From Terriglobus roseus DSM 18391 (GTDB lineage: Bacteria; Acidobacteriota; Terriglobia; Terriglobales; Acidobacteriaceae), in contig NC_018014.1 in the NCBI RefSeq assembly GCF_000265425.1, positions 4,898,001 through 4,962,000 of the forward strand: a stretch of DNA of 64,000 bases, given 5' to 3'. Positions 43,038-53,225 of the stretch are shown here, piece by piece; the first letter of the stretch is position 1, and each line of letters starts with the position of its first letter. Made by a program: the position numbers and the translations under genes. Under the pieces are notes generated by a model that had not been told where the DNA came from, ran no database searches, and saw only the letters and a list, made by a program, of their open reading frames with translations.

Positions 43038-43808
43038 ATGCAGATCAAGGGCAACACGATTCTCATCACCGGCGGCGGCAGCGGCATCGGACGCGGCCTG
43101 GCCGAGGCCTTCCACAAGGAAGGCAATCACGTCATCATCGCGGGCCGTCGTAAGGAAGCGCTCGACGCCGTCGTCGCGGCAAATCCCGGCATGAGCGCGG
43201 AAGTGCTCGACATCAACAGCGCCGACACCATCAAGACCTTCGCCACCGAACTCATCGCAAAGTATCCGAAGCTGAATGCCGTCATGCACAACGCCGGAAT
43301 TATGAAGAACGAAGACGTCAAGCAGGGCCGAACCGAGGACGCCGAAGCGACCATCACGACCAACCTGCTTGGCCCCATCCGCCTGAACGCCGCGCTGCTC
43401 CCGCACCTGATGCAGCAGCCGTCGGCCACCGTGATGACTGTGACCTCAGGCCTCGCCTACGTGCCACTCTCCATGACACCGACTTACTGCGCGACCAAGG
43501 CCGCCATCCACAGCTACACGCAGTCTCTGCGCTTCCAGCTACGCGACACCGGCGTGCAGGTGATCGAGATCATCCCACCCTACGTGCAGACCGAGTTGAT
43601 GGGCGACCGCCAGAAGAACGATCCCATGGCTATGCCGCTCGCCGATTACCTGAGCGACACCTTGAACTTCCTCCGCGACAATCCCGACGCACCCGAAGTC
43701 ATCATCGACCGCGTCAAGCCGCTGCGCTTCGCGGCACAGGGTGGCGACTACGACATCTTCTACAAGACCTTCAACGACCGCATGATCGCAGCCCGTCCGA
43801 ACGGCTAG
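43038..43808 (+). CDS. Classical short-chain dehydrogenase (DltE-like)
   Basis: A 256-residue SDR oxidoreductase. The cofactor motif TGGGSGIG is at 11-18, MHNAGIM replaces the usual NNAG, and the catalytic pair is in YCATK after a serine in TVTSGLAYVP. It follows with VIEIIPPYVQTELMG. It uses NAD(P)H on an unknown carbonyl substrate. GAGGTGA lies 6 bases before ATG 43038. The divergent HxlR gene probably controls it, a common pairing in which electrophile or quinone stress induces an oxidoreductase. A hairpin of the repeated CCCACGTC family follows the stop. Confidence 0.9.
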   Translation: MQIKGNTILITGGGSGIGRGLAEAFHKEGNHVIIAGRRKEALDAVVAANPGMSAEVLDINSADTIKTFATELIAKYPKLNAVMHNAGIMKNEDVKQGRTEDAEATITTNLLGPIRLNAALLPHLMQQPSATVMTVTSGLAYVPLSMTPTYCATKAAIHSYTQSLRFQLRDTGVQVIEIIPPYVQTELMGDRQKNDPMAMPLADYLSDTLNFLRDNPDAPEVIIDRVKPLRFAAQGGDYDIFYKTFNDRMIAARPNG

Positions 43809-43828
43809 AGCAGCGAAGATCCTGGTGC

Positions 43829-43854
43829 CCCACGTCTCGCGTTTGAGACGTGGG
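43829..43854. terminator. Hairpin terminator, second copy of the CCCACGTC family
   Basis: A 10-bp stem CCCACGTCTC (43829-43838) / GAGACGTGGG (43845-43854) with loop GCGTTT, then TTTCAC. It lies between the convergent SDR and VOC genes. The stem is nearly identical to that at 2932-2958 although the flanking genes are unrelated. Confidence 0.65.
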
Positions 43855-43872
43855 TTTCACCACCAACGCCAC

Positions 43873-44307
43873 CTACGCTGTATGCGCAGCCCACGGGTCA
43901 TACTCCCCCACGCTCCAGATCTGTCCCTCCGGATCACGCACCGTGAAGCTCCCGCCGCCATAATCCATCGCCTTCAGCTCCATCAGGATCTCGGCGCCAG
44001 CAGCCTTCGCACTCGCATACACCGGCGCACAGTCCGGCACCACCAGGTACGTCGACGCCGTCACGGCATTGCCGATCTCTGCCGGCTGCTTGTACCAGTC
44101 CGCCGCCTCACGGTTCTCGCCCACGCTTCCCAGCATCACCATGCCACTGCCCAGCAACAGCTCTGCATGGATGATCACCCCACCCTCGTTGCGGTAGACC
44201 GCATGCTCCGTAAAGCCGAGAGCTTTCTTCAGCCACAGAATCGCCGCGTCGACATCACGATAGCGAACCGCAGGAATCACGTGAGCCGTTCGTCCCGCTG
44301 TGCTCAT
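43873..44307 (-). CDS. VOC-superfamily (glyoxalase-like) protein
   Basis: A 144-residue glyoxalase/bleomycin-resistance-type protein with two beta-alpha-beta-beta-beta modules: VIPAVRYRDVDAAILWLKKALGF and VIIHAELLLGSGMVMLG in the first, and STYLVVPDCAPVYASAKAAGAEILMEL with SFTVRDPEGQIWSVGEY in the second. The end RDPEGQIWSVG is a metal-ligand position in many members. The function is unknown and may be in detoxification. ATG 44307 has AAAGGGG about 8 bases upstream; the frame is open 13 codons further. It converges on the SDR gene. Confidence 0.88.
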   Translation of the reverse strand: MSTAGRTAHVIPAVRYRDVDAAILWLKKALGFTEHAVYRNEGGVIIHAELLLGSGMVMLGSVGENREAADWYKQPAEIGNAVTASTYLVVPDCAPVYASAKAAGAEILMELKAMDYGGGSFTVRDPEGQIWSVGEYDPWAAHTA

Positions 44308-44424
44308 TGCAAAACCCCTTTCCCATTTCGCAGACCAAGCTATCACTCAATCTTTTGCTTGACACACGATAGTCCTGGCTCCACGATGGGCGCGACTTCA
44401 AAACGTTCCGTCAAGGTGGTTCCC

Positions 44425-44799
44425 ATGAAAGAAGTTGTCGAAGTTCCAGGCATGCCGGCGATCGGTCCTTACTCGCACGCAGTCAAAGCGGGCGGGCTGC
44501 TCTTCATCGCAGGACAGGCCGGCTTGAATCCCCTGACCGGCAAGGTGGAAGGTACCTCCCTCACGGAGCAGGCGAGGCAGGCCTTCCTGAACCTTGGAGT
44601 CATTCTCGAAGCCGGCGGCAGCTCCTTTGCGCAGGTGGTCAACACCACACTGCTGGTGGCGGACGCGGCCGAATTTCCCGCAGTCAATGCTCTCTTCGCA
44701 GAAGTCTTCGGACCGCAGCCCCCCGCGCGCATGACCATGCAGGTCACGCTTCCAAAGGGCCTGCTGTTCTCCATCGGGTGTGTTGCCTCTCTCGACTAA
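44425..44799 (+). CDS. ridA: RidA-family enamine/imine deaminase
   Basis: A 124-residue YjgF/YER057c/UK114 protein. Typical blocks: PGMPAIGPYSHAVKAGGLLFIAGQ (the IGPYSHA block), LNPLTGKVEG, and the C-terminal ARMTMQVTLPKG, whose arginine binds the substrate carboxylate. It hydrolyses reactive enamines such as 2-aminoacrylate made by PLP enzymes. ATG 44425 gives the normal family length and has AAGGTGG 6 bases before it; an upstream ATG at 44386 adds 13 non-conserved residues. It lies 93 bases before hscA. Protection of PLP enzymes such as IscS is a plausible link, but it is only inferred. Confidence 0.92.
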   Translation: MKEVVEVPGMPAIGPYSHAVKAGGLLFIAGQAGLNPLTGKVEGTSLTEQARQAFLNLGVILEAGGSSFAQVVNTTLLVADAAEFPAVNALFAEVFGPQPPARMTMQVTLPKGLLFSIGCVASLD

Positions 44800-44892
44800 A
44801 CCCGCCAAAAGCCCGGATGCGACAATGGAGAGTCGGCCTTTTCGCAGAAACACTGCGTCACAACGGCCCCGGAAGCATCCGAAAGAAGAGCT

Positions 44893-46824
<1,932 letters not shown>

Positions 46825-46825
46825 C

Positions 46826-47308
46826 TTACCAGCCCATCGTGCCCGGTGGCCCCTTGAAGGGGCCGCGCACGTGCGATGTGATCCACCCGCCGTAGAAGTC
46901 ACCTGGCTGCGGCTGCACCTTTTCCCCATCCACATAGCACTCATCGACGCGGCTGGCGTAGAACGCCAGGTGGTCTTTTAGCGCGGCAAATGATCCGGTT
47001 GGCTTCGGATAACTCCATGCTGCATCGCGCACTACGGCGTCGTTGATCACGATGTTCCAGTAGTCAGCGGAGCCTTTCCATTCGCAGAAACTGCTGCGTT
47101 TTGCGGAAGGCACGATGTGTTTCATTGCGATGTCGGATTGCGGGATGTAATAGACGGGCGGGTGGCTGGTCTCCAGAATCCGCAGCGATTGCGACGTTTC
47201 TGCGATTACGATGCCGCCGTGAACAATGCGTAGATGGCGGGGTGTTGGCTCCATCCGCGGGGGTCTTGGATAGTCCCATACTGATTCTGGTTCGGTCTTG
47301 TTGATCAC
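46826..47308 (-). CDS. DUF427-family protein
   Basis: A 160-residue single-domain protein with the DUF427 blocks: RIVHGGIVIAETSQSLRILETSHPPVYYIP, the SSFCEWKGSADYWNI segment, and WSYPKP followed by FYASRVDECYVDGEKV. The function is unknown; a beta-sandwich ligand-binding role has been suggested for the family. The start is a GTG at 47308. It runs opposite to the isc genes and ends one base from the hscA stop, so it breaks the isc series into two transcription units (hscA side and fdx side). Confidence 0.86.
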   Translation of the reverse strand: MINKTEPESVWDYPRPPRMEPTPRHLRIVHGGIVIAETSQSLRILETSHPPVYYIPQSDIAMKHIVPSAKRSSFCEWKGSADYWNIVINDAVVRDAAWSYPKPTGSFAALKDHLAFYASRVDECYVDGEKVQPQPGDFYGGWITSHVRGPFKGPPGTMGW

Positions 47309-47380
47309 TCGCGCGTCGCCCCCAATCGTTCAGCCATTGGACGTATTTCGCACGTAAACTGCGCAAGAACAGGTGATGTG

Positions 47381-47845
47381 ATGAACAGTACGGACAAGCG
47401 TTTGAATGAAATGAATCGTCTCAGTGATATGGGGCACTTTCCCGCCATTGTGAACGCGGGAGCGACGCTTAACATCCTGCTGACCATCACCATCACATGG
47501 TGGCTCCAGCCACGTCACCCGCAGACGTATGCACCCATGGTCTGGATTTCGCTGGTGCTGTTTTTTAACCTGCTGCCGGTCGTGATGCTGCGGATGTCCA
47601 TCACGCCGTCGACGACCTATCCCAGGTTGAGTGAGATGGACTTCATTCGTGACCAGCACAAGTTCTCTGACTGGGTATACCTGGCCGCGTCCGCGAATAT
47701 GACGTTCTGGGTGCTGGCCGCGTGGGCGGTCTTTTCGGTCTCGCACACTGCGCCGAGGCTTATCGCAATGCTGGTGGTCGCGTTTGTTGCGACGTTCTCG
47801 CCGGTGCTGCTCCGCACGGCGCGCCGGCCACGGCGACGAGCCTAA
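47381..47845 (+). CDS. Four-helix membrane protein of unknown function
   Basis: A 154-residue protein with about four hydrophobic segments (around 22-40, 50-68, 96-116 and 120-138) and a basic C-terminus (TARRPRRRA). The N-terminal 20 residues are polar. No family is recognised. ATG 47381 follows AGGTGAT; a GTG codon immediately before it could also serve. It is divergent from the DUF427 gene and 115 bases before fdx. Confidence 0.68.
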   Translation: MNSTDKRLNEMNRLSDMGHFPAIVNAGATLNILLTITITWWLQPRHPQTYAPMVWISLVLFFNLLPVVMLRMSITPSTTYPRLSEMDFIRDQHKFSDWVYLAASANMTFWVLAAWAVFSVSHTAPRLIAMLVVAFVATFSPVLLRTARRPRRRA

Positions 47846-47936
47846 CGCCGCAGAATCGCTTCTATGCTGTGCGGTTTGCCTCTGCTGGGCCTTATTCTGC
47901 TCACTTCTGCAGGCGGCCACCGAGGGGGTCTTCGGT

Positions 47937-47947
47937 AGAATGATTCT
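47937..47947. promoter_or_regulatory. Weak Fur-like inverted repeat before fdx
   Basis: AGAAT (47937-47941), G, ATTCT (47943-47947), with the same core as the palindrome upstream of iscR (AGAAT-n-ATTCT) but without the outer bases. It ends 13 bases before the fdx start codon and overlaps a -10-like TAGAAT (47936-47941). It could be a weaker operator or a chance match. Confidence 0.3.
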
Positions 47948-47960
47948 CGAGAGATAACTT

Positions 47961-48404
47961 ATGTCTGAGCACAACCTCGATCTACCCGAAGTCGACCTTT
48001 CGAAGCCACCCGCGGAGAACATTGTTCGCGTGACCTTCCAGCCGGAGAACAAGACGGTCGAGTTCCCCTTCGGATCGCTGCCCTACGACGGCCACGGCCA
48101 GCCCATGAGCCTGCTCGACGTCGCCGAGAACTACGGCATCTTCATGGACCACGCCTGTGGCGGCGTCTGCGCCTGCACCACCTGCCACGTCTACGTGAAG
48201 CAGGGCGAAAAGGGCCTGAACGATCCGGAAGATGACGAGCTCGATCGCATTGACCTGGCCGCCGGCCCCCAGACCAACTCGCGCCTCGGCTGCCAGGCGG
48301 TCATCACCGCGCCCGGCACCTACCTCGTCGAGATTCCCGCTTGGAATCGTAACTATGTGCAGGAAGGCAAGCCCGCTGCAGTCCTTGCAACGGGTAAGGA
48401 GTAA
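47961..48404 (+). CDS. fdx: ISC-type [2Fe-2S] ferredoxin
   Basis: A 147-residue ferredoxin of the adrenodoxin/Fdx class. The cluster cysteines are C66, C72, C75 and C111, in the pattern C-x5-C-x2-C-x35-C (DHACGGVCACTTCHVYV and RLGCQAVI). An additional C70 lies inside the loop. It donates electrons for cluster formation on IscU. The first 20 residues are an acidic/proline extension relative to Escherichia coli Fdx, and a C-terminal tail follows the domain. ATG 47961 is preceded by GAGAGATAACTT. A Fur-like half-site lies in the leader. iscX follows 3 bases later. Confidence 0.95.
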   Translation: MSEHNLDLPEVDLSKPPAENIVRVTFQPENKTVEFPFGSLPYDGHGQPMSLLDVAENYGIFMDHACGGVCACTTCHVYVKQGEKGLNDPEDDELDRIDLAAGPQTNSRLGCQAVITAPGTYLVEIPAWNRNYVQEGKPAAVLATGKE

Positions 48405-48407
48405 TCG

Positions 48408-48623
48408 ATGCCCTTTGAATACGGATGGGAAGAGACCGAAGAGATCGGTATCCAGCTCCAGGAGAAGTACCCGGAGATCGATCCGCTCACGGTCCGCTTC
48501 ACCGACATGCACAAGTACATCACCGAGCTGCCGGGCTTCACCGGCGACCCTGCAAAGTCGAACGAGGGCCTGCTGGAAGCCATCCAGATGGCCTGGCTGG
48601 ACGAGTACAACGACGCGAAGTAG
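48408..48623 (+). CDS. iscX: IscX (YfhJ-like) ISC accessory protein
   Basis: A 71-residue acidic protein of the IscX family: WEETEEIGIQLQEKYPEIDP, VRFTDMHKYITELPGF, and SNEGLLEAIQMAWLDEYND with the conserved C-terminal helix. IscX binds IscS, competes with frataxin and modulates iron or sulfur delivery. GTAAGGAGTAATCG precedes the start, with the ribosome site overlapping the fdx stop, so the two are co-translated. It is the last gene of the isc locus, followed by a strong terminator. Confidence 0.94.
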   Translation: MPFEYGWEETEEIGIQLQEKYPEIDPLTVRFTDMHKYITELPGFTGDPAKSNEGLLEAIQMAWLDEYNDAK

Positions 48624-48644
48624 GCGAGGGAACTCACGCTAAAA

Positions 48645-48685
48645 GCAACGGGTAGTGCCCGCTAGTTCAGGGCACTACCCGTTGC
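48645..48685. terminator. Very strong bidirectional terminator after iscX
   Basis: A perfect 16-bp stem (48645-48660 with 48670-48685; arms begin GCAACGGGTA and GGGCACTACC) with a 9-base loop. The left flank AAAA gives TTTT on the minus strand, so it mainly serves the leftward nucleobase transporter gene while also ending the isc transcript. Confidence 0.85.
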
Positions 48686-48726
48686 ACGTTTGAGACTGCC
48701 GCACGGTATCTTCCCGCGCCGTTGTC

Positions 48727-50061
48727 CTAGACCGACACACCCTCAGCCGTCAGCACCGGCAGCGACTCCGTCTTGGGCTGCAATCCAGCCTTGGCCAGAA
48801 TGACGTAGACGATAAATCCGGCGATGAAGCTGTAGAGCGCTGCCGGCTGCGTGTAGGCCTTTACGGCATCGCTGACCGGCAGGAATGGCAGGATGCCGAT
48901 GACAAAGCCCACGGCCCACGCACCATATCCTGCGAAGTTGATCCCTGCGCGTGGTCCTGCCCACTTCCTGCCCGACAGCAGGTAGTCCGCAACCATCGCG
49001 CCGATGATGGGGCCAAACGATGCGCCGATGATGGTGAAGAGGCCCACCAGGTTTGCCGCCACCCCTGTAATCGCCAGCACCGCGGCAATGACCGCGCCCA
49101 CCATGGTGGACGTGATGCGCGGCACACCCGGAATCATCGTTGCCAGGCTGTTGCCGGCGATGAACGACGAGAAGCACATGGAGACGATCGATGCGACCGC
49201 GAAGAGCAGGAAGGCGATGGAAGCGAAGCTGCCCGTCTGTGCGATGGCCGAATCGAAGTGGTAGTCCTTCACACCGAATGCGACGTGCGCGCCCGCAACC
49301 GAGATCAGCGGCAGTCCGCCTGCGATGACGGCGGCAAGCAGGATGCCGATGATGCCGCCCCACTTCACATCGCTCTCATTCCGAGCGCCCATACCGAAGT
49401 CCACACCAGCCGCGCCCGCCGTGGCGGAGAAGCCAACCACCACCTGCACCATCGTCATAAAGCCGATGTACGGGGCCGGATGTTCCGGCACATACTGGAA
49501 GGCCGAACCGCCTGTTTTGGCGGCGACGATGAGGATCATGAGCAATGGCACGAGGTTGAGATAGAGCGCGAACTTGCCGACGTACTGAATGCCCTTGGCG
49601 CCGACGAAGCCCAGCGCCAGCGACCACACTGCTGCGATCACCGCGAATGGCAACGTTCCCGGGCCGGCCTTGGAACCGAAGGCCGTCAGGATGAAGCTGG
49701 TCGAGACGTAGGCGTTCACCGACATCCAACCGACCTGCAACAGTCCCATGAGCAGGCCCGGCATCAGGTAGCCACCCTGCGTGCCGAAGGTGGAGCTGCC
49801 GACGACGTAGAGCGGGAAGCCCGTCTTCTGCCCGAGCATGCCGGGAACGTAATAAAAGAGCGCGTAACTGATGACGCCGCCCGCCAGCAGCGCCAGCAGC
49901 GATAGCCCGAGACCCGCACGATCGAGCGTACCGCCGGCAATCTCGCGATAGAAGACGACCCACAGGAAGATGCCCGCGTAGGTCGGCGCGATGTTCTTGT
50001 ACCAGGGGGCGCGATTGGAGATGGGGTTCGGGACAGCTTTCGAGATGTAGCCAGGCAACAT
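48727..50061 (-). CDS. NCS1-family nucleobase transporter (CodB-like)
   Basis: A 444-residue permease with about 12 membrane helices. NCS1 hallmarks: PNPISNRAPWYKNIAPTYAGIFLWVVFY near the start, the glycine-rich second helix, GSSTFGTQGGYLMPG, GFSATAGAAGVDFG, and FTIIGASFGPIIGAMVADYLL. It is expected to import cytosine, a purine or a related compound across the inner membrane; the substrate cannot be told apart here. ATG 50061 has AAGGAG 6 bases upstream; 14 more codons are open before it. No nucleobase-degrading enzyme is adjacent. Confidence 0.86.
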   Translation of the reverse strand: MLPGYISKAVPNPISNRAPWYKNIAPTYAGIFLWVVFYREIAGGTLDRAGLGLSLLALLAGGVISYALFYYVPGMLGQKTGFPLYVVGSSTFGTQGGYLMPGLLMGLLQVGWMSVNAYVSTSFILTAFGSKAGPGTLPFAVIAAVWSLALGFVGAKGIQYVGKFALYLNLVPLLMILIVAAKTGGSAFQYVPEHPAPYIGFMTMVQVVVGFSATAGAAGVDFGMGARNESDVKWGGIIGILLAAVIAGGLPLISVAGAHVAFGVKDYHFDSAIAQTGSFASIAFLLFAVASIVSMCFSSFIAGNSLATMIPGVPRITSTMVGAVIAAVLAITGVAANLVGLFTIIGASFGPIIGAMVADYLLSGRKWAGPRAGINFAGYGAWAVGFVIGILPFLPVSDAVKAYTQPAALYSFIAGFIVYVILAKAGLQPKTESLPVLTAEGVSV

Positions 50062-50242
50062 CACAGCTCCTTGAGGTTCGTGAAAGGAGCCAATTATAGC
50101 CACGGGAAGATACAGAAGACCCGCACCAAATCGAATGATTCCTTAACCTTCCCGATACTGCACCGGCACGGCGGGGTAGAAGCACTGCGGCTACGCCCTG
50201 ACGGCATAAGATAGAGTCTGTTCGCCCTCTCTTCGCGCTCGC

Positions 50243-52273
50243 ATGCCAACTACGACCATGACCGATAAGCTGCCCACGCTGCACGAGTTCTTCGCGCCGG
50301 GCGGCGTGCTGGCTGGATCGTCGCTGAACTACGAGCACCGCAAGGGTCAGTATGAGATGGCCAAGGCCGTCGAGAAGGCGCTGGAAGACCATCGTCACCT
50401 GATCGTCGAGGCAGGCACCGGCACCGGCAAGACGCTTGCGTACCTGCTGCCCGCGCTGCGGATCGCACGGGAGCGTGGCCAGCGCGTCATCATTTCGACC
50501 GGAACCAAGAACCTGCAGGAACAGCTGTTCTTCAAGGACATCCCCTTCCTCGAATCGCTGCTGGGGCCGCTGAAGGTCTGTTACATGAAGGGCCGCGGCA
50601 ACTACGTGTGCAAGCAGAAGCTTTATGCGTTGACCGCGGCGCCACTGCTCTCTGGCCTGGAGGAGATCGACCAGTTCCACAAGATCTCGGTGTGGGAACG
50701 CGACACGGAGACGGGTGATCGCGCAGAGATCGTGGGCCTGCCCGAGCCTTCAATGCTCTTCAGCAAACTGGACGCACGCAGTGAAGCCTGCCTGGGCCAG
50801 ACCTGCCCCAACTTCGAACCGTGCTACATCACGGCGATGCGACGCAAGGCGCTTGAGAGCGACATTGTCATCGTCAATCACCACCTGTTTTTCGCGGACC
50901 TGAACATCAAGCAGCAGGCGCCCGGTGCGCCGGACGCAGGCATTCTGCCTGACGCTGCCGCCGTCATCTTCGACGAAGCGCATGAGATGGAGTCTGTTGC
51001 CAGCGACTACTTCGGCGTAGCGATCAGTCAGCAGCGCGTGGAAGAACTCGCGCGAGATACCGAGATGCTGCTGCGCGCCAAGGCTGTCTCGTCCTCAAGC
51101 ATCGAAAGCGCCACCGTCAATCTGCGGGAGCGTGCGCGGTCGTTCTTCGCGTCGCTCCCCATGGAAGGCTTCCAACTGGGACGCCAGCCCTTTCACGACC
51201 GGCCGGGATTTCTGGAAGAGCGTGGCGAGAACTACGCGACCTACCTGACTGCACTGGACCGTCTGCGCGACGAACTGGACCGCGTAAAGGACGTCGACGA
51301 GGTGAACGGACTGAAGCGGCGCGTGACCGATCTGCGCACCTCCTCAAGCTTCCTGATGGAAGCGGAAGACCCCAACACCGTCTTCTGGATTGAGCGCCGC
51401 GCTGCCGGCGGCGTGAAGAACTTCAGCCGCACACAGACGGGCACACCCGCGGCCTTCCACACGTATCTGCAGGCGACGCCCATCGATGTTTCGGAGATTC
51501 TGCAGACGTCGCTCTTCGCCGGCTTTACCAGCGTCATCCTGACCAGCGCCACGCTTACCGTGCAGGGCGGTTTCGATCACGTCGCGAAGCGCCTGGGACT
51601 GGTGGGCGCGCGGGAACTCACGGTGCCGTCGCACTTCGACTATACGAAGCAGGCGCTACTCTACCTGCCGCCGTACATGCCTGACCCGCGCGACCAGGAC
51701 TTTATTCCGCAGGCGTCTGAACGGATGCGGCGTGTGTTGGAACTGTCGCGCGGCCGCGCCTTCTGCCTGTTCACCAGCTACGCGCAGATGAAGGTGATGT
51801 ACGAGCGGATGCTGGTCGAGTTGCCCTTCCCGCTGCTGCTGCAGGGCCAGGCTCCGCGCAAACAGCTGCTAGACGAGTTCCGCGAGACACCGAATGCAGT
51901 GCTCTTTGGTACATCGTCGTTCTGGCAGGGTGTCGACGTACAGGGCGACCAGTTAAGCTGCGTGATCATCGATCGGCTTCCCTTCGCTGTACCCAGCGAC
52001 CCCGTGCAACAGGCACGTATGGAAGCGATTGAAGCCAATGGCGGCAAGCCCTTCCACGACCTCTCGATCCCGCAGGCTGTGATCACGCTGAAGCAGGGCT
52101 TTGGCCGCCTGATCCGATCGGCCACAGATCGCGGCGTACTGATGCTGCTGGACAGCCGCGTGCAGCGCCAGAGCTACGGCAAGATCTTTCTGGACAGCCT
52201 GCCACCCTACCGCCTGACGCAGGATATTGATGACGTCGAGAAGTTCTTTGCACGAGACTCCTCCTCGACCTAG
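50243..52273 (+). CDS. dinG: DinG/XPD-type Fe-S DNA helicase
   Basis: A 676-residue superfamily-2 helicase. Walker A AGTGTGKT is at 57-64. Four cysteines typical of the XPD/DinG iron-sulfur domain lie between motifs I and II: one in GRGNYVCKQK and three in SEACLGQTCPNFEPCY. The DEAH box is at 244-247. Later motifs include SATLTVQGGFDH, GTSSFWQGVDVQGD and KQGFGRLIRSATDRG. It unwinds 5'-tailed DNA or R-loops. Compared with Escherichia coli DinG (716 residues) it is slightly shorter. It probably depends on the ISC system for its cluster. ATG 50243 was chosen; MTDKLPT at 50258 is an alternative. Confidence 0.9.
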   Translation: MPTTTMTDKLPTLHEFFAPGGVLAGSSLNYEHRKGQYEMAKAVEKALEDHRHLIVEAGTGTGKTLAYLLPALRIARERGQRVIISTGTKNLQEQLFFKDIPFLESLLGPLKVCYMKGRGNYVCKQKLYALTAAPLLSGLEEIDQFHKISVWERDTETGDRAEIVGLPEPSMLFSKLDARSEACLGQTCPNFEPCYITAMRRKALESDIVIVNHHLFFADLNIKQQAPGAPDAGILPDAAAVIFDEAHEMESVASDYFGVAISQQRVEELARDTEMLLRAKAVSSSSIESATVNLRERARSFFASLPMEGFQLGRQPFHDRPGFLEERGENYATYLTALDRLRDELDRVKDVDEVNGLKRRVTDLRTSSSFLMEAEDPNTVFWIERRAAGGVKNFSRTQTGTPAAFHTYLQATPIDVSEILQTSLFAGFTSVILTSATLTVQGGFDHVAKRLGLVGARELTVPSHFDYTKQALLYLPPYMPDPRDQDFIPQASERMRRVLELSRGRAFCLFTSYAQMKVMYERMLVELPFPLLLQGQAPRKQLLDEFRETPNAVLFGTSSFWQGVDVQGDQLSCVIIDRLPFAVPSDPVQQARMEAIEANGGKPFHDLSIPQAVITLKQGFGRLIRSATDRGVLMLLDSRVQRQSYGKIFLDSLPPYRLTQDIDDVEKFFARDSSST

Positions 52274-52363
52274 TTCCCGCAGGAATACGCGCATCGCAGA
52301 TTCTTCGTTGCGCGAAGCCTTATGACGTGATCAACTTTTCTCGCCGTTTCCCAGCGAGAGTCC

Positions 52364-53209
52364 ATGAAGCGATTCCATTCCTACCTGGCAGGATTTGCTG
52401 TTTCACTGTCGTTCCTGTGCTCCGTTGCCCACGCCGCGTCCAAGCCGGCGCTGACGGTCAAGCTGATACCGTGGCGGACACGGTGGGTGCTGCCGGTAAG
52501 CGTGGGTGGTGCAGAGCGTAAGTTGCTCTTCGACACGGGAGGTGGGCTGACACTGCTCTCTCCGGATGCGTTGAAGGGTTGCGACGCATGGGGACGTCTT
52601 ACCGGCTTTCGCATGTTTGGCGACCGCGGTGACACGAAGCGGTGCTCCAACATCAGGATCGGTGTCTCGGACTACAGTGTGGTCCTGCCCGCTGTGGGCT
52701 TTATCAACCTCGGCAAGCTGAATCCGGGCGATGCGGATCTGGATGGAATCGCGTCGCTGAACCTGTTCGACGGCAAGCCGGTGACCATCGACTTTTTGAA
52801 TGGACAACTTACGGTCGAGAGCCCGGAGAGTCTTGCCGAACGCACCAAAGGGATGCGGCATCTGAAGGCTCGACTGAACCGTGAGGTGCAGGGCCTGGCA
52901 CTGTCGGTGATGCTGGAGGTGCCGACGTCCAAGGGCCCCGCCTACATGGAGCTGGATTCCGGCAATGGCGGCACGGTCCTGGTCGGGAAACAGGTTGCCG
53001 AGCTTTTCGGTCTGGATCCGGCCAAGGAAGCGAAGCAGACTGCGCACTTCTCCGTCGTGCCGGGCGTCGACGTGGATACGGAGGACGCGTTCACGCCGGA
53101 CATCATTTTGGATGGCAATCTGGGCATGCCTTTTTTGAAGAGGTGGGTTGTCACTCTGGATCTGAAGACCGGGGATGTGTGGGTTGCTGCTGCGAAGAGA
53201 CCTTCGTGA
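52364..53209 (+). CDS. Exported retropepsin-like aspartyl protease family protein
   Basis: A 281-residue protein with a signal peptide (MKRFHSYLAGFAVSLSFLCSVAHA). Residues KLLFDTGGGLTLLS give a DTG-type catalytic motif, and a second candidate MELDSGNGGTVLVG lies in the C-terminal half, so it may have two pepsin-like lobes. Between them, GVSDYSVVLPAVGFINLG and DGIASLNLFDGKPVTIDF are typical of bacterial aspartyl protease domains. It is periplasmic or secreted; the substrate is unknown. It converges on the DinB-like gene with 16 bases between stops. The family call is tentative but the first motif is clear. Confidence 0.7.
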   Translation: MKRFHSYLAGFAVSLSFLCSVAHAASKPALTVKLIPWRTRWVLPVSVGGAERKLLFDTGGGLTLLSPDALKGCDAWGRLTGFRMFGDRGDTKRCSNIRIGVSDYSVVLPAVGFINLGKLNPGDADLDGIASLNLFDGKPVTIDFLNGQLTVESPESLAERTKGMRHLKARLNREVQGLALSVMLEVPTSKGPAYMELDSGNGGTVLVGKQVAELFGLDPAKEAKQTAHFSVVPGVDVDTEDAFTPDIILDGNLGMPFLKRWVVTLDLKTGDVWVAAAKRPS

Positions 53210-53225
53210 GGAGTGCTTGGCGACC

